A stretch of DNA of 64,000 nucleotides, taken from positions 1 through 64,000 of the forward strand of contig CAVSRW010000013.1 in NCBI GenBank assembly GCA_963730405.1, given 5' to 3'. Within the stretch, counting starts at the first letter, position 1. Every line of letters starts with the position of its first letter. This DNA is from Gaiellasilicea sp963730405. GTDB lineage: Bacteria > Actinomycetota > Thermoleophilia > Gaiellales > Gaiellaceae. Of the stretch, positions 8,556 to 19,149 are shown piece after piece. Made by a program: the position numbers and the translations under genes. The notes below the pieces were generated by a model. The model made no database searches and was not told the DNA's origin. It saw only the letters and a list, made by a program, of their open reading frames with translations.

Positions 8556-9571
8556 CAGCGCGACGCGGCCGAGGCGGACAGGAACTCGCGCCGGAGGAAC
8601 TCCGTGATCTCCTCGATCGAGGCGTCGCTGGAGAAGCCGGCGGCCTGCCGGTGCCCGCCGCCACCCGACTCGCGGGCGATCGCGGACACGTCGAGCTCGT
8701 CGTGCGAGGCTCGGAGCGAGATCCGGCGCGCGGGCGAGCCGCCGCGCGGTGGTTCCCGGATCAGCGCCGCCATGTCGGCGCCCTCGACGGCTCGGAGGAA
8801 GTCGATGATCCCCTCGGAGTACGGCTCGACCGCCCCCACCTCGCCGAAGTCGTCGCGGAGCAGGTAGGAGACGACGAGGCCGCCGCCCTCGTAGACCTGG
8901 GCCCGCTCGAGCGCGCGCGCCAGCAGCTTCAGCTTCGCGAACTGGACGCTCTCGTAGACGCCCTGGAAGACCTTGTGCACGTCCGCGCCCGCGTCGACGA
9001 GCTCAGCGGCGAGGCGTAGCGCCTTCGGAGTCGTGTTCGCGTACTGGAAGCGGCCCGTGTCGGTGACGAGCGCGACGTAGAGCGGTTCGGCGAGCCCGGG
9101 CGTCAGCTCGACGCCGAGCGCGGCGATCACGTCCCGAAGCACCTCCCCCGTCGACGACGCGGCGGCATCGACGAGGTTGACGTCGCCGAAGCGGGAGTTG
9201 TCGTGGTGGTGGTCGATGTTGACGGTGAACGGCGCCGCGTGAAGCGCCGCCGCGTCGGCGCCGAGCCGGCTCTCGTTCGCCGCGTCGACGGCGACGAGCG
9301 TCCGCTGCGCCGCATCGTCGGGGAGCTCGCGCCGGAGCTCGTCGAGCGGCAGGAAGCGGTACTCGCCAGGGAGCGGCGCGGGTCCGGGCAGGAACATCAG
9401 GCTGTCCTTGCCGAGCGAGGTCAGCGTGAGCTGCGTCGCGAGCAGGGAGCCGAGGGCGTCGCCGTCGGGGTTCTCGTGCGTGGTGACGAGGAAGCGGTCA
9501 CCCCCGCGGATCGCCTCGACGACCGCCCCGAGGTCAGCCGCTGTCGTCGTCTGGTTCGGGGGCGAGCTCAT
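8555..9571 (-). CDS. nrnA: Bifunctional oligoribonuclease / PAP phosphatase (DHH family)
   Basis: NrnA degrades 2-5 nt RNA fragments and dephosphorylates 3'-phosphoadenosine 5'-phosphate. The 338-residue protein has THENPDGDALGS, the DHH signature NIDHHHDNSRFGD, the TDTGRFQY motif, and the C-terminal DHHA1 substrate-binding motif GGGGHRQAAGF. The frame starts 38 nt inside rbfA. A later start is possible, since homologues begin close to the EAIRGGDRFLVTTH segment. Position between rbfA and truB is the conserved Gram-positive arrangement. Confidence 0.95.
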   Translation of the reverse strand: MSSPPNQTTTAADLGAVVEAIRGGDRFLVTTHENPDGDALGSLLATQLTLTSLGKDSLMFLPGPAPLPGEYRFLPLDELRRELPDDAAQRTLVAVDAANESRLGADAAALHAAPFTVNIDHHHDNSRFGDVNLVDAAASSTGEVLRDVIAALGVELTPGLAEPLYVALVTDTGRFQYANTTPKALRLAAELVDAGADVHKVFQGVYESVQFAKLKLLARALERAQVYEGGGLVVSYLLRDDFGEVGAVEPYSEGIIDFLRAVEGADMAALIREPPRGGSPARRISLRASHDELDVSAIARESGGGGHRQAAGFSSDASIEEITEFLRREFLSASAASR

Positions 9572-9890
9572 CGATCAGTTGTGACATCCGCACGCCGTGC
9601 TCGACCGCGTGATCGTATTCGAACGTCAGCGTCGGGGTCCGCTTCAGCCGCAGCTCGCGCGAGATCCTCGCCTGCAGCACGCCGTGGGCCGCACCGAGGC
9701 CGGTCATGCTCGCGTTCCGCTTCTTCTCGCTCCCGAGCACGCTGACGAAGACCACCGCCTGGCGGAGGTCGGGCGACGTGTCGACACCGGTCACCGTGAC
9801 GAAGCCGATCCGCGGATCCTTCAGCTCGGGAAGCGCCTCGGACAGGACCTGGCGGAGCGACTCGTTGACCCTGCGCATCCGATCGGACAT
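9534..9890 (-). CDS. rbfA: 30S ribosome-binding factor A
   Basis: RbfA is a KH-fold factor that helps late maturation of the 30S subunit. The 118-residue product shows the typical start MSDRMRRVNESLRQVLSEAL, then the DPRIGFVTVTGVDTSPDLR core and KRTPTLTFEYD near the end. A TACGCT box sits 6 nt before the ATG, so this gene may have its own leaderless promoter as well as read-through from DUF503. Confidence 0.96.
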   Translation of the reverse strand: MSDRMRRVNESLRQVLSEALPELKDPRIGFVTVTGVDTSPDLRQAVVFVSVLGSEKKRNASMTGLGAAHGVLQARISRELRLKRTPTLTFEYDHAVEHGVRMSQLIDELAPEPDDDSG

Positions 9891-9917
9891 GCGACGAGCG
9901 TAGCGAGCAGAGGTGAG

Positions 9918-10220
9918 CTACTCGTCGTCGAGCGTCACGAGCTCGCGCCGCAGGAGCCCGAGCTCCCATTCCCGCGAGGCGAGATACCGCTCCGCGTCCG
10001 CCAGCAGCCGCTCCGCCTCACCTGCCTCGCGCGTGACGACGGCCACGGTCAGGCGCGTCCGCTGCCAGACGTCGTGGTGGTCGACCTCCGCCACGGCTGC
10101 GCCGAAGCGGTTGCGCAGCTGCTCGCGCGCCGAGCGCACGGACATGCGCTTTTCCTTCAGCGAATGCGACTCCGGAAAGTGGAGCTCCGCCGAGAGGATT
10201 CCGATCCAGCCGCTGGCCAT
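9918..10220 (-). CDS. DUF503 (YlxP-like) protein
   Basis: A small conserved protein of about 100 residues with the family signature ELHFPESHSLKEKR near the N-terminus and a VAEVDHHDVWQRTRLTVAVV core. DUF503/YlxP is usually found between infB and rbfA and is thought to be linked to ribosome assembly, but its activity is not established. The start is set at the ATG at 10220, where homologues begin and a TTGAAT box lies 6 nt upstream. A TTG four codons earlier is the alternative. Confidence 0.88.
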   Translation of the reverse strand: MASGWIGILSAELHFPESHSLKEKRMSVRSAREQLRNRFGAAVAEVDHHDVWQRTRLTVAVVTREAGEAERLLADAERYLASREWELGLLRRELVTLDDE

Positions 10221-10272
10221 GTCGTCATTCAAGCCTCAACACAAGCGGCCTGCATGCCGATCAGAGGCCCTG

Positions 10273-11864
10273 ATGACGCACTTGCTGCGCTTTTCTGCGG
10301 TCCTGGCGGCGTTCGTGGCCAGCGTGGCCGGGATCACATGGACGACGGCCTCCGCCGAGCGTTCGATCGGCACGCGCGAATTCGCCGAGCGCGAAGCGGC
10401 CGGCGCGATGCTCGACGCACTGCTGGCGCGGGAGAGCGCGCTGCGTGGCTACGCCGAGTCGAAGGGCGAGGGCTTCCTGCAGCAGTACGACGAGTCGACT
10501 GCGGCCCTGGCGGCCGCCGCCGACCGCTTGAGCTCGGGCGCCCGCGGGAACGACGAGAAGCTCGCCGCGATCGCCGAGCAGGAGCGGCTCGCCGAGCGCT
10601 GGAGCGGGGTCGCGAACGACATCGTGATCCGGATCCGGAACGGCCGGCCCGTCTCCGCGGTCGCCACGGCAGCTCGCACCGACCTGATCCACCGGTTCGA
10701 GAACGCCAACGACGAGCTCATCGGCCTGATCGAGTCGGAGAGCGCCGACCGCCACGCGGACGCGGTCAAGCGCGCCGTCCTGATGATCGTGCTGCTCAGC
10801 CTGGCCTTCGCAGCCGTCGGCGGCCTGCTGCTGCGCCGGATGCGCAAGCGCGAGCACGAGCGCCGGGTCGCCGACGCCGACTACCACGCCTCGCAACGGG
10901 AGTTTGCGGAGACACTGCAGGTGACCGAGAGCGAGGGTGAGGCGCACGCGCTGGTGAAGCGGCATCTCGAGCGCTCCTTGGCTGCGAGCGAGATCGTCGT
11001 CATCACGCGCAACAACAGCCAGAACCGGCTCGAGCCTGCGACGCCCGTCGCGCCCTCGAGCCCCATCGCCGAGAAGCTCGTCGACTCCTCCCCCAACTCG
11101 TGCCTGGCCGTCCGCCTCGGCCGCACGCACGCACAGGCCGTCGACGCCGAGCCCCTGCTGGCGTGTGACCTCTGCGGCGGGCACCAGCGGACGACGTGCG
11201 TGCCGTCGCTCGTCGGCGGCGAGGTGATCGGCTCTGTGCTCGTCGCCCACGAGCGGCCGCTGTCCACCTCCGAGCGCGGCCGGATCGACCAGTCGGTCAG
11301 CCAGGCTGCGCCCGTGCTCGCGAATCTCCGCAATCTCGCCGTGGCCGAGGTGAGGGCCGCGACGGATGTCCTCACGGGCCTCCCGAACGCCCGCAGCCTG
11401 CGCGAGAACCTCGTCCGGATGGTCGCGCAGTCCGCGCGCTCGAACCTCCCGCTCTCGGCTGTCCTCTGCGACCTCGACCACTTCAAGCAGATCAACGACG
11501 TCTACGGGCACGAGAAGGGCGACCAGGCGCTGGCCGCGGCGAGTGCAGCGCTCCGCTCTGCTCTGCGCGAGAGCGACCTCGCCGGCCGCTACGGCGGCGA
11601 GGAGTTCTTGATCCTCCTGCCGGACACGCCGCTCGACGGCGCGGTCGTGCTCGCCGAGAAGCTGCGTGACGAGGTCGCGCTCGTCAGCGTGCCCGGCGTC
11701 GACCGCGCGATCACCGCGAGCTTCGGCGTCGCCTCCTTCCCCAGCGACACGCCCGATGGCGACATGCTCGTGCGGATGGCCGACCGCGCGCTCTACGCCG
11801 CCAAGGCGCTCGGGCGAAACTGCGTGGTCACCTCGGCCGAGCTGCTGGTGGAGCCGCCGGCGGT

Positions 11865-11868
<4 letters not shown>
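10273..11868 (+). CDS. Membrane diguanylate cyclase with CHASE3-like and GAF-like sensor regions
   Basis: A 531-residue predicted c-di-GMP synthase. A first membrane helix (about residues 5-25) and a second (about 170-190) enclose a helical extracytoplasmic region resembling CHASE3. A GAF-like segment with several cysteines (CDLCGG) follows. The GGDEF domain reads RYGGEEFLILLP, with the active-site GGEEF at 441-445. The product-inhibition site RESD lies exactly five residues before it, so both catalysis and feedback look intact. GAGG before the ATG at 10273 supports this start. The 3' end overlaps the infB stop on the other strand by 4 nt. Confidence 0.88.
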
Positions 11869-13827
<1,959 letters not shown>

Positions 13828-13835
<8 letters not shown>

Positions 13836-14088
13836 CAGCGTCCAAGTCTAGAGGCTGTGCGACGAGCAGCGACAGCGCGGGGTCGACGGTGACGTTCTCC
13901 CTGAGAACGCGGCTGAACGCACGACGCGAGGTCGCGCGCTCGAAGCACGCGAGCCGACGGCAGGTGTAGACACCCCGGCCGGGCTGACCGGTGCCGGGAA
14001 CGAGTGCTCCGTCCCGCGCCGTAAAGCGGACGAGCTCCGCCTGCGGCGCCTTGCGGCCACAGCCGGCACAGGTTCGCTCCGGGCTCAC
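13828..14088 (-). CDS. ylxR: YlxR family RNA-binding / RNase P modulator protein
   Basis: An 86-residue DUF448 protein with the family pattern RTCAGCGRKAPQAELVRF, then GRGVYTC and the basic C-terminal helix. Recent work names the Bacillus homologue RnpM, a modulator of RNase P; whether this one acts likewise is inference. It starts with a GTG that overlaps the nusA stop (GTGA), and its own end overlaps infB, so the three genes are translationally coupled. Confidence 0.93.
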
Positions 14089-15539
14089 GCAGGAGTCTCG
14101 TCCTCCTGGCGGTCGGCCGCGAGCGGCTCGTCGGCGGCCGCGCCGGTCTCGTCGACGTCTGCCTCCGCCGCCTCGCTCTCCTCGACCTCGGCGACCGGCT
14201 CGAGCTGCTCGACCTCCTCCGCCGTCGCGGTCTCCTGAGCGGCCTCGACGGGAACCTCCTCGGGCTCCCGGCCGGCGAGCTCCTGGTGTGCGGGCACGCC
14301 GCAGTAGCGGGTGCCGGGAATGGACGCGTTCGGGCAGCGCTTGCCGTTCGAGAGGATCGCGGCGCAGCGGCCGGAGTAGTCGCCGCCCTCGCCTTCGCCC
14401 TCGCCCGCGCCGGCGAACGCCGCCTCGGCCTCGGCCTGGGCGAACTCCTCGTCGGACTGGATGTCGACCTTCCAGCCGGTCAGCCGCGCGGCGAGGCGGG
14501 CGTTCAGGCCCTCCTTGCCGATCGCCAGCGCCAGCTGGTCGTTCGGGACGACGACGGTCGCCTCCTTGGTCTCGTCGTCGATGTAGACCTCGCGCACGCG
14601 TGCGGGCGAGAGCGCCTTCGCGACGAAGCGGGCGGGCTCCGTGTTCCACGGGATGATGTCGATCTTCTCGCCGCGGAGCTCCGAGACGACCATGCGCACG
14701 CGCGAGCCGCGCGGGCCGACGCAGGCGCCGACCGGGTCGACGCCCTGGGCGTGCGACTCGACCGCGATCTTGGCGCGGTAGCCGGGCTCGCGGGCGACGC
14801 CGCGGATCTCGACGAGGCCGTCGGCGATCTCCGGGACCTCGAGCTCGAAGAGCGTCTTGATCAGCTCGGGATCGCGGCGCGAGAGGATCACCTGCGGGCC
14901 CTTCGTGCCGGAGCGGACCTCGGTGATCACGGCCTTGATCCGGGAGCCCTGCTCGTACCGCTCGCCGTCGACCTGCTCGGAGCGCGGCAGCAGCGCCTCG
15001 ACCTTGCCGAGGTCGACGAGCACGTTGTTGCGGTCGCCGGCCTGCTGGACGATGCCGGTGACGACCTCGCCCTGGCGGTCGATGTACTCCTCGTACATCA
15101 TCGCGCGCTCGGCCTCGCGGATCCGCTGCTGGATCACCTGCTTGGCCGTCATCGCGGCGATACGGCCGAAGTCGTGCGGGGTGACGTCCTCGCGCTTGAT
15201 CAGCTCCTCGGGGACCTGGTCCCAGTCGAGCTCGAGCTCGTCCTGGTTGATCAGGGTGTGCTGCTTCTCCCCCGTCTCCTCCTCGAGCCGCTCGAGCTCC
15301 TCGATCTTGGCCTCCATCGCCTCGTCGAGCAGGCGGGCCTCGAGATCGCCGGGGATCTCGATCGCGAAGACGCGAAACTCGCCCTCGTCGTCGAGCTCGA
15401 CCACAGCGTGCCTGGAGGCGCCGGGCGTCTTCTTGTACGCCGCGAGGAGCGCGTCCTCGAGGGCGTGGATGACGGTGTTCTCCTCGATGCCCTTCTCGCG
15501 CTCGAGCCCGCGGATGTGCTCGATGATCTCCTGCGACAT
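14085..15539 (-). CDS. nusA: Transcription termination/antitermination factor NusA with C-terminal cysteine-rich tail
   Basis: NusA binds RNA polymerase and nascent RNA and affects pausing, termination and antitermination. The 484-residue protein has the N-terminal domain, an S1 domain (GEVVTGIVQQAGDRNNVLV) and two KH domains (GACVGPRGSRVR and AIGKEGLNARLA). In place of the acidic repeats of E. coli it carries a Cys/His segment from about residue 391: Cys392, a second Cys in GKRCPN, then YCGVPAHQ. A long Glu/Ala-rich tail follows. The Cys/His segment could bind zinc. It is the second gene of rimP-nusA-ylxR-infB. Confidence 0.96.
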   Translation of the reverse strand: MSQEIIEHIRGLEREKGIEENTVIHALEDALLAAYKKTPGASRHAVVELDDEGEFRVFAIEIPGDLEARLLDEAMEAKIEELERLEEETGEKQHTLINQDELELDWDQVPEELIKREDVTPHDFGRIAAMTAKQVIQQRIREAERAMMYEEYIDRQGEVVTGIVQQAGDRNNVLVDLGKVEALLPRSEQVDGERYEQGSRIKAVITEVRSGTKGPQVILSRRDPELIKTLFELEVPEIADGLVEIRGVAREPGYRAKIAVESHAQGVDPVGACVGPRGSRVRMVVSELRGEKIDIIPWNTEPARFVAKALSPARVREVYIDDETKEATVVVPNDQLALAIGKEGLNARLAARLTGWKVDIQSDEEFAQAEAEAAFAGAGEGEGEGGDYSGRCAAILSNGKRCPNASIPGTRYCGVPAHQELAGREPEEVPVEAAQETATAEEVEQLEPVAEVEESEAAEADVDETGAAADEPLAADRQEDETPA

Positions 15540-15551
15540 GTGCCTCTTCTC

Positions 15552-15980
15552 CTACTGCTCGTAGACCAGGTTTCCCCGGACGACCTGGTCGTACGGGATC
15601 TCGATGGTGTCCTCGCCCGAGCGGACGACGACGGACTTCTGACCGGCGTTGACGATCTCGCCCTTCAGCCGCTTGCGCTCAGGCGTCCGGAGCGTGACCT
15701 GCCGCCCGATCGCGTTGCGGAAGTGCTCGGGCGTGCGGACGGGGCGCTCGATCCCCGGCGAGGAGACGTCGATCGCGTACTCGCGCAGGTACTCGCGCAG
15801 CACGTCGGTGACGCGCGCGCACAGCGCGTGGTCGACGCCCTCGGCGTGGTCGACGAAGACGGTGAACCGCTCCGGGCTCTGCAGCTCGACGGCGAGCACC
15901 TCGACGCCCGGCAGGGCCGTTTCGACCTCGCGTCCGATCTGCTTCGTCAGTGTCCGCTCCTTCTCGTGGGTCGCGCTCAA
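15552..15980 (-). CDS. rimP: Ribosome maturation factor RimP
   Basis: RimP is needed for 30S maturation. The 142-residue protein has the N-terminal domain with VEVLAVELQSPERFTVFVD, the conserved YAIDVSSPGIERPVRTPEHF segment, and the C-terminal SH3-like domain. The start is set at a TTG at 15980 because AAGGAG lies 6 nt before it. The adjacent GTG at 15983 is in frame but too close to that site. A terminator-like hairpin ends 18 nt upstream of the start. Confidence 0.92.
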   Translation of the reverse strand: MSATHEKERTLTKQIGREVETALPGVEVLAVELQSPERFTVFVDHAEGVDHALCARVTDVLREYLREYAIDVSSPGIERPVRTPEHFRNAIGRQVTLRTPERKRLKGEIVNAGQKSVVVRSGEDTIEIPYDQVVRGNLVYEQ

Positions 15981-15998
15981 CACCTGCTCCTTCAACAA

Positions 15999-16021
15999 AA
16001 ATGGGCGCAGCGCGCCCATTT
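15999..16021 (-). terminator. Terminator-like hairpin in the rimP leader
   Basis: A perfect 10-bp stem with a 3-nt loop (arms 15999-16008 and 16012-16021). On the minus strand it is followed by TTTTTGTTG, the form of an intrinsic terminator. It ends 18 nt before the rimP start and covers the approach to the ribosome binding site. It could end transcripts from the upstream EamA gene, act as an attenuator of rimP-nusA-ylxR-infB, or both. Confidence 0.7.
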
Positions 16022-16047
16022 CGACCTGCCTGAAATGTGGTGACCGA

Positions 16048-16053
16048 AGTGTA
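16048..16053 (-). promoter_or_regulatory. Candidate extended -10 for rimP operon
   Basis: TGC followed by TACACT on the minus strand matches the extended -10 form also seen before mihF and rpsO. No clear -35 is present. Transcription from here would give a leader of about 60 nt that includes the hairpin at 15999-16021. Confidence 0.35.
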
Positions 16054-16060
16054 GCAACCA

Positions 16061-16078
16061 ATAGGCCGTTCGGCCTAT
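16061..16078 (-). terminator. Hairpin at the end of the EamA gene
   Basis: A perfect 8-bp inverted repeat with a 2-nt centre overlaps the stop codon of the EamA transporter gene. No T tract follows on the minus strand, so it may limit 3' decay or be a weak terminator. Confidence 0.4.
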
Positions 16079-16881
16079 GCGGAGCCCAGCGCGACGACCC
16101 CCGCGACGACGAGCATGGCGCCGACGATCCGCGCCCGCGTGACCCGCTCCCCGAGGATCGGTGCGGCGAGCGCGACGGCGAAGAGGACGCTCGTCTCGCG
16201 CACCGCGGCGACCGGCGCCGCCGGTGCGAGCCGGAGCGCCGCGAGCACGAGCACGTAGGCGAGGAAGCCGCCACAGCCGGCCAGCACGGCCCGCGTGCTC
16301 CACTCCGCGCGCAGGCGGGCGCGGCCACTGACGACCGCTGCGGCCAGCGCCGTCGGCACCAGCGCGAGCAGCAGATATGGAACCGGGTTTGCGTGCTCGA
16401 TCCCCTCGGCGTCGACGAGGGTGTACGCGGCGATCTGAGCGGCGATCACGAGCCCGAGCACGACGCCGAGCCGGTCACCGCCCCGTAGCCCCCGGACGAG
16501 CACGACGCCCGCGGCCACGGCGAGCACGCCCAGAACCTCGATCGCATTGGGGTCGTAGCCCGTCGCGACCGCACCGAGCAGGACGAGCACGGGCGCGCCG
16601 CCCCGGGCCAGCGGGTACACGAGCGACAGCTCCGCGCGCTGGTACGCGGCCGCGAGCGTGAAGAAGTAGACGAGCTCGAGCGCACCCGACGCCACGAGCC
16701 ACGGAATCGCCTCGCGCTCGATCCCCCACGTCGCGAGCGCGAACGGGAGCGCGACGACGAGGCTCGAGCCGAGCGCGACCGCCGTCGCCGCGAGGACGTC
16801 CCGCGAGCCGGCCAGGAGGAGATTCCAGAGCGCGTGCAGGACGGCCGCGCCGAGCGCGAGCCCGAGGGCGGCGCTGCTCAT
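16075..16881 (-). CDS. EamA/DMT-family transporter
   Basis: A 268-residue protein of ten predicted membrane helices, with the two-fold EamA repeat expected of drug/metabolite transporters. The second half has ETSVLFAVALAAPILGERVT, the usual end of the repeat. Substrate is unknown; relatives move amino acids, sugars or metabolites. The start at 16881 is chosen because it overlaps the dtd stop (ATGA) and gives a first helix at residues 1-20. Confidence 0.85.
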   Translation of the reverse strand: MSSAALGLALGAAVLHALWNLLLAGSRDVLAATAVALGSSLVVALPFALATWGIEREAIPWLVASGALELVYFFTLAAAYQRAELSLVYPLARGGAPVLVLLGAVATGYDPNAIEVLGVLAVAAGVVLVRGLRGGDRLGVVLGLVIAAQIAAYTLVDAEGIEHANPVPYLLLALVPTALAAAVVSGRARLRAEWSTRAVLAGCGGFLAYVLVLAALRLAPAAPVAAVRETSVLFAVALAAPILGERVTRARIVGAMLVVAGVVALGSA

Positions 16882-17312
16882 CCGAGCACGATCGTGACCG
16901 GCCCGTCGTTGACGAGCTCGACCTCCATCCTGGCGCCGAAGACCCCCTGCTCGACGGGAAGGCCGAGCTCGCGCAGCGCAGCGCAGAAACGCTCGTAGAG
17001 CCACTCCGCCTCTGCCGGAGCGGCCGCGCCGGTGAAGCTCGGCCTGTTGCCCTTCGCCGTGTCCGCGATCAGCGTGAATTGACTCACGACGAGTGCTCCT
17101 CCGCCGGTGTCGAGCACGGAGCGATCGAAGCGACCCTCGTCGTTCTCGAAGATCCGCAGCCGCGCGACCTTGCCGGCGAGCCCGTCGGCGGCGGCCGCCT
17201 CGTCCCCGGCAGCGACGCCGAGCAGCACGAGCAGACCATCCGCGATCTCGCCCACGACGCGGCCGTCGGCCCGGACCGACGCACGGGAGACGCGCTGGAT
17301 CACGGCTCTCAT
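16878..17312 (-). CDS. dtd: D-aminoacyl-tRNA deacylase
   Basis: Dtd hydrolyses D-amino acids from mischarged tRNA. The 144-residue protein is full length and shows MRAVIQRVSRASV at the start, the cross-subunit SQFTLIADTAKGNRPSF motif with the catalytic-region Thr, and the NDGPVT motif near the C-terminus. It lies immediately upstream of the EamA gene and overlaps it by 4 nt. Only 13 bp separate its start from the divergent pilB remnant. Confidence 0.95.
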   Translation of the reverse strand: MRAVIQRVSRASVRADGRVVGEIADGLLVLLGVAAGDEAAAADGLAGKVARLRIFENDEGRFDRSVLDTGGGALVVSQFTLIADTAKGNRPSFTGAAAPAEAEWLYERFCAALRELGLPVEQGVFGARMEVELVNDGPVTIVLG

Positions 17313-17325
17313 GTCGATCGGCACT

Positions 17326-18095
17326 ATGGCCGATAGACACGGCGTGGAAGCTGCGTCGATTCCATCTGCGGCTGCGGACCGCGACGCGTCGCCCCAGGGC
17401 CGGCTCCAGCTCGGCGCCTTGCTCCTGCGCGATCGCTCGCGACGATCGAGGACCCGGTCGAGAACCAGATCCCCGGGATCACCCAGGTCGAGGTGAACGT
17501 CCGCGCCGGCCTGACCTTCGCGAGCGGCCTCCGCACGATGCTGCGCTCGGACCCGGACGTCGTCCTGATCGGCGAGGTGCGTGACGAGGAGACGGCGCGG
17601 ATCGCGATCCAGGCGGCGATGACCGGTCACCTCGTGCTGACGACCCTGCACACGCACAACGCGGCCAGCTCGATCGCGCGGCTGCGCGACATGGGCGTCG
17701 ATCAGTCGCTGATCGCGACCTCGGTCAACTGCATCGTCGCCCAGCGGCTTGCGCGCCGGCTCTGCGTCCACTGCCGCGAGCCCTACTACCCGACCCAGGC
17801 CGAGCAGATCGCGGACGGCCTCAACGGCGTCCTCGAGGAGGGCGAGTTCCTCTACCGCGCCAAGGGCTGCGCCGAGTGCGCGGAGATGGGCTACACCGGC
17901 CGCGTCGCTCTCTACGAGGTGATGCCGATCAGCGGCAAGATCCGCCACCTGATCGAGGCCTCGACGGAGGAGATCTTCGCCGCCGCGGTCGGCGCCGGGA
18001 TGACGACGCTGCGCGAGGACGGGATCCGCCTCTGCCGTGCGGGTGTCACCTCGCTCGAGGAAGTCCACCGGGTCACCGGCGACCGCCTGATGTAG
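17326..18095 (+). pseudogene. pilB/gspE-type secretion ATPase, large internal deletion
   Basis: The 3' part (from about 17445) reads as the C-terminal third of a type IV pilus/type II secretion assembly ATPase: TIEDPVENQIPG, DPDVVLIGEVRDEETA, HLVLTTLHTHNAA, and two CxxC pairs of the zinc knuckle. The 5' part, in a different frame from an ATG at 17326, encodes about 37 residues ending in LGALLLRDR, like the start of the MshEN/PilB N-domain. The roughly 300 residues between, including Walker A, are missing, and the frame changes at the join near 17440. It cannot encode an active ATPase. It may be a real deletion or an assembly join. Confidence 0.75.
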
Positions 18096-18112
18096 CCCGA
18101 GCCGCGCTGCGC

Positions 18113-18481
18113 CTAGGCGCTCGTCGGCGGGTCGTCCAGCTGCATGATCCGCTCGGCATAGGTCTCACTCTTCGGCGAGAGCGAGCTGGCGAGCTTGTAG
18201 TGCCCGTTGGCCTCGGCGTCGCGGCCCTGCTTCTCGAGCGCCCGCCCGAGCGCGTAGTGGGCGTAGTCGTCGGTCGGCGAGAGCTCGAGCACGGCGCGGA
18301 ACTCCGCCTCGGCCTCCTTCCAGCGCTGGATCCGGAAGTAGGCGATCCCGAGCGCCTCCCGGATCGATGCCTTGTCCGGCTCGAGCTTCTTCGCCTTCTC
18401 GAGCGCGACGGTCGCCTGGGCCGCCATCCCGTCTGCGAGGTGGGCCTTGCCCTTCTGGAACTGGTCGTACGCGTCGGTCAC
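18113..18481 (-). CDS. TPR-repeat protein
   Basis: A 122-residue protein of two to three tetratricopeptide repeats (for example ALGIAYFRIQRWKEAEAEFR and YALGRALEKQGRDAEA), likely a small adaptor that binds other proteins. The GTG start at 18481 overlaps the stop of the nucleotidyltransferase gene (GTGA), so the two are coupled. It is the last gene of the operon that begins with the MoxR or DUF58 gene. Confidence 0.8.
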   Translation of the reverse strand: MTDAYDQFQKGKAHLADGMAAQATVALEKAKKLEPDKASIREALGIAYFRIQRWKEAEAEFRAVLELSPTDDYAHYALGRALEKQGRDAEANGHYKLASSLSPKSETYAERIMQLDDPPTSA

Positions 18482-19149
18482 AGTGCTCCAAGGTAGGGGA
18501 AGTTCTCCTCCAGCAGATCGAACGGCGTCGTCAGGTCGCGCGTCCGGCCGATCTCGACCCCCGAGATCTGCTTCCCCGCGTCGATCGCCGCCTGAAACGC
18601 GTTCCCGAGCTCCCACGGCCGCGCATCGAGGCAGAGCCGCTCGTGCACCGGCGGCCCGACCACCCAGAGCGGGGCACCGGAGAGCGGCCCAGGCCCGTCG
18701 GGGTCGCGCACGCGCTCGACGAGCCCGCCCCGCACGCGCACCGGAACGCGGTCCTCCATCCGCCGGACGGCGATCGCTCCGGCGGGTAGCGCTTCTCGCA
18801 CGACGTGCCCGATGCTCCCAGGGGGGAAGACCGTGTCCGCGGCCGCGACGACGTACGGCGGCTCCTCATCGGCCCGCTGCACCGCGTCGGCCGAGCCGGC
18901 CGGCTCGGGCTGGCGCACGTAGCGCACCCGGAGGCCGAAGCCGCTGCCGTCGCCGATCACCGACTCGACCTGCTCCGCAAGGTGCCCTGTGACCACAGTG
19001 ACGCGCTCGCATCCGGCAGCTGCGAGCTCGCGCAGCAGGCGCGCGATCACCGGCTGCCCGTCGACCGGCAGCACCGGCTTCGCGTAGCGCTCGGTCAGCG
19101 GCCGCAGCCTCGTGCCGAGGCCGGCCGCGATCACGACCGCCGGGATCAC
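18478..19149 (-). CDS. Sugar-phosphate nucleotidyltransferase-like protein
   Basis: A 223-residue protein with the N-terminal nucleotidyltransferase signature AAGLGTRLRPLTERYAKPVLP, which binds the NTP, and the AAADTVFPPG segment where the metal-binding Asp is expected. It is shorter than glucose-1-phosphate thymidylyltransferases and lacks a hexapeptide domain, so the exact sugar is unknown. The GTG start overlaps the stop of the transglutaminase gene. Confidence 0.8.
   Translation of the reverse strand: MIPAVVIAAGLGTRLRPLTERYAKPVLPVDGQPVIARLLRELAAAGCERVTVVTGHLAEQVESVIGDGSGFGLRVRYVRQPEPAGSADAVQRADEEPPYVVAAADTVFPPGSIGHVVREALPAGAIAVRRMEDRVPVRVRGGLVERVRDPDGPGPLSGAPLWVVGPPVHERLCLDARPWELGNAFQAAIDAGKQISGVEIGRTRDLTTPFDLLEENFPYLGAL

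Noticed and set aside
16882..18068. Long minus-strand frame that would fuse dtd to an upstream extension
   Set aside because: The extension is antisense to the pilB remnant, and dtd has a proper ATG at 17312.
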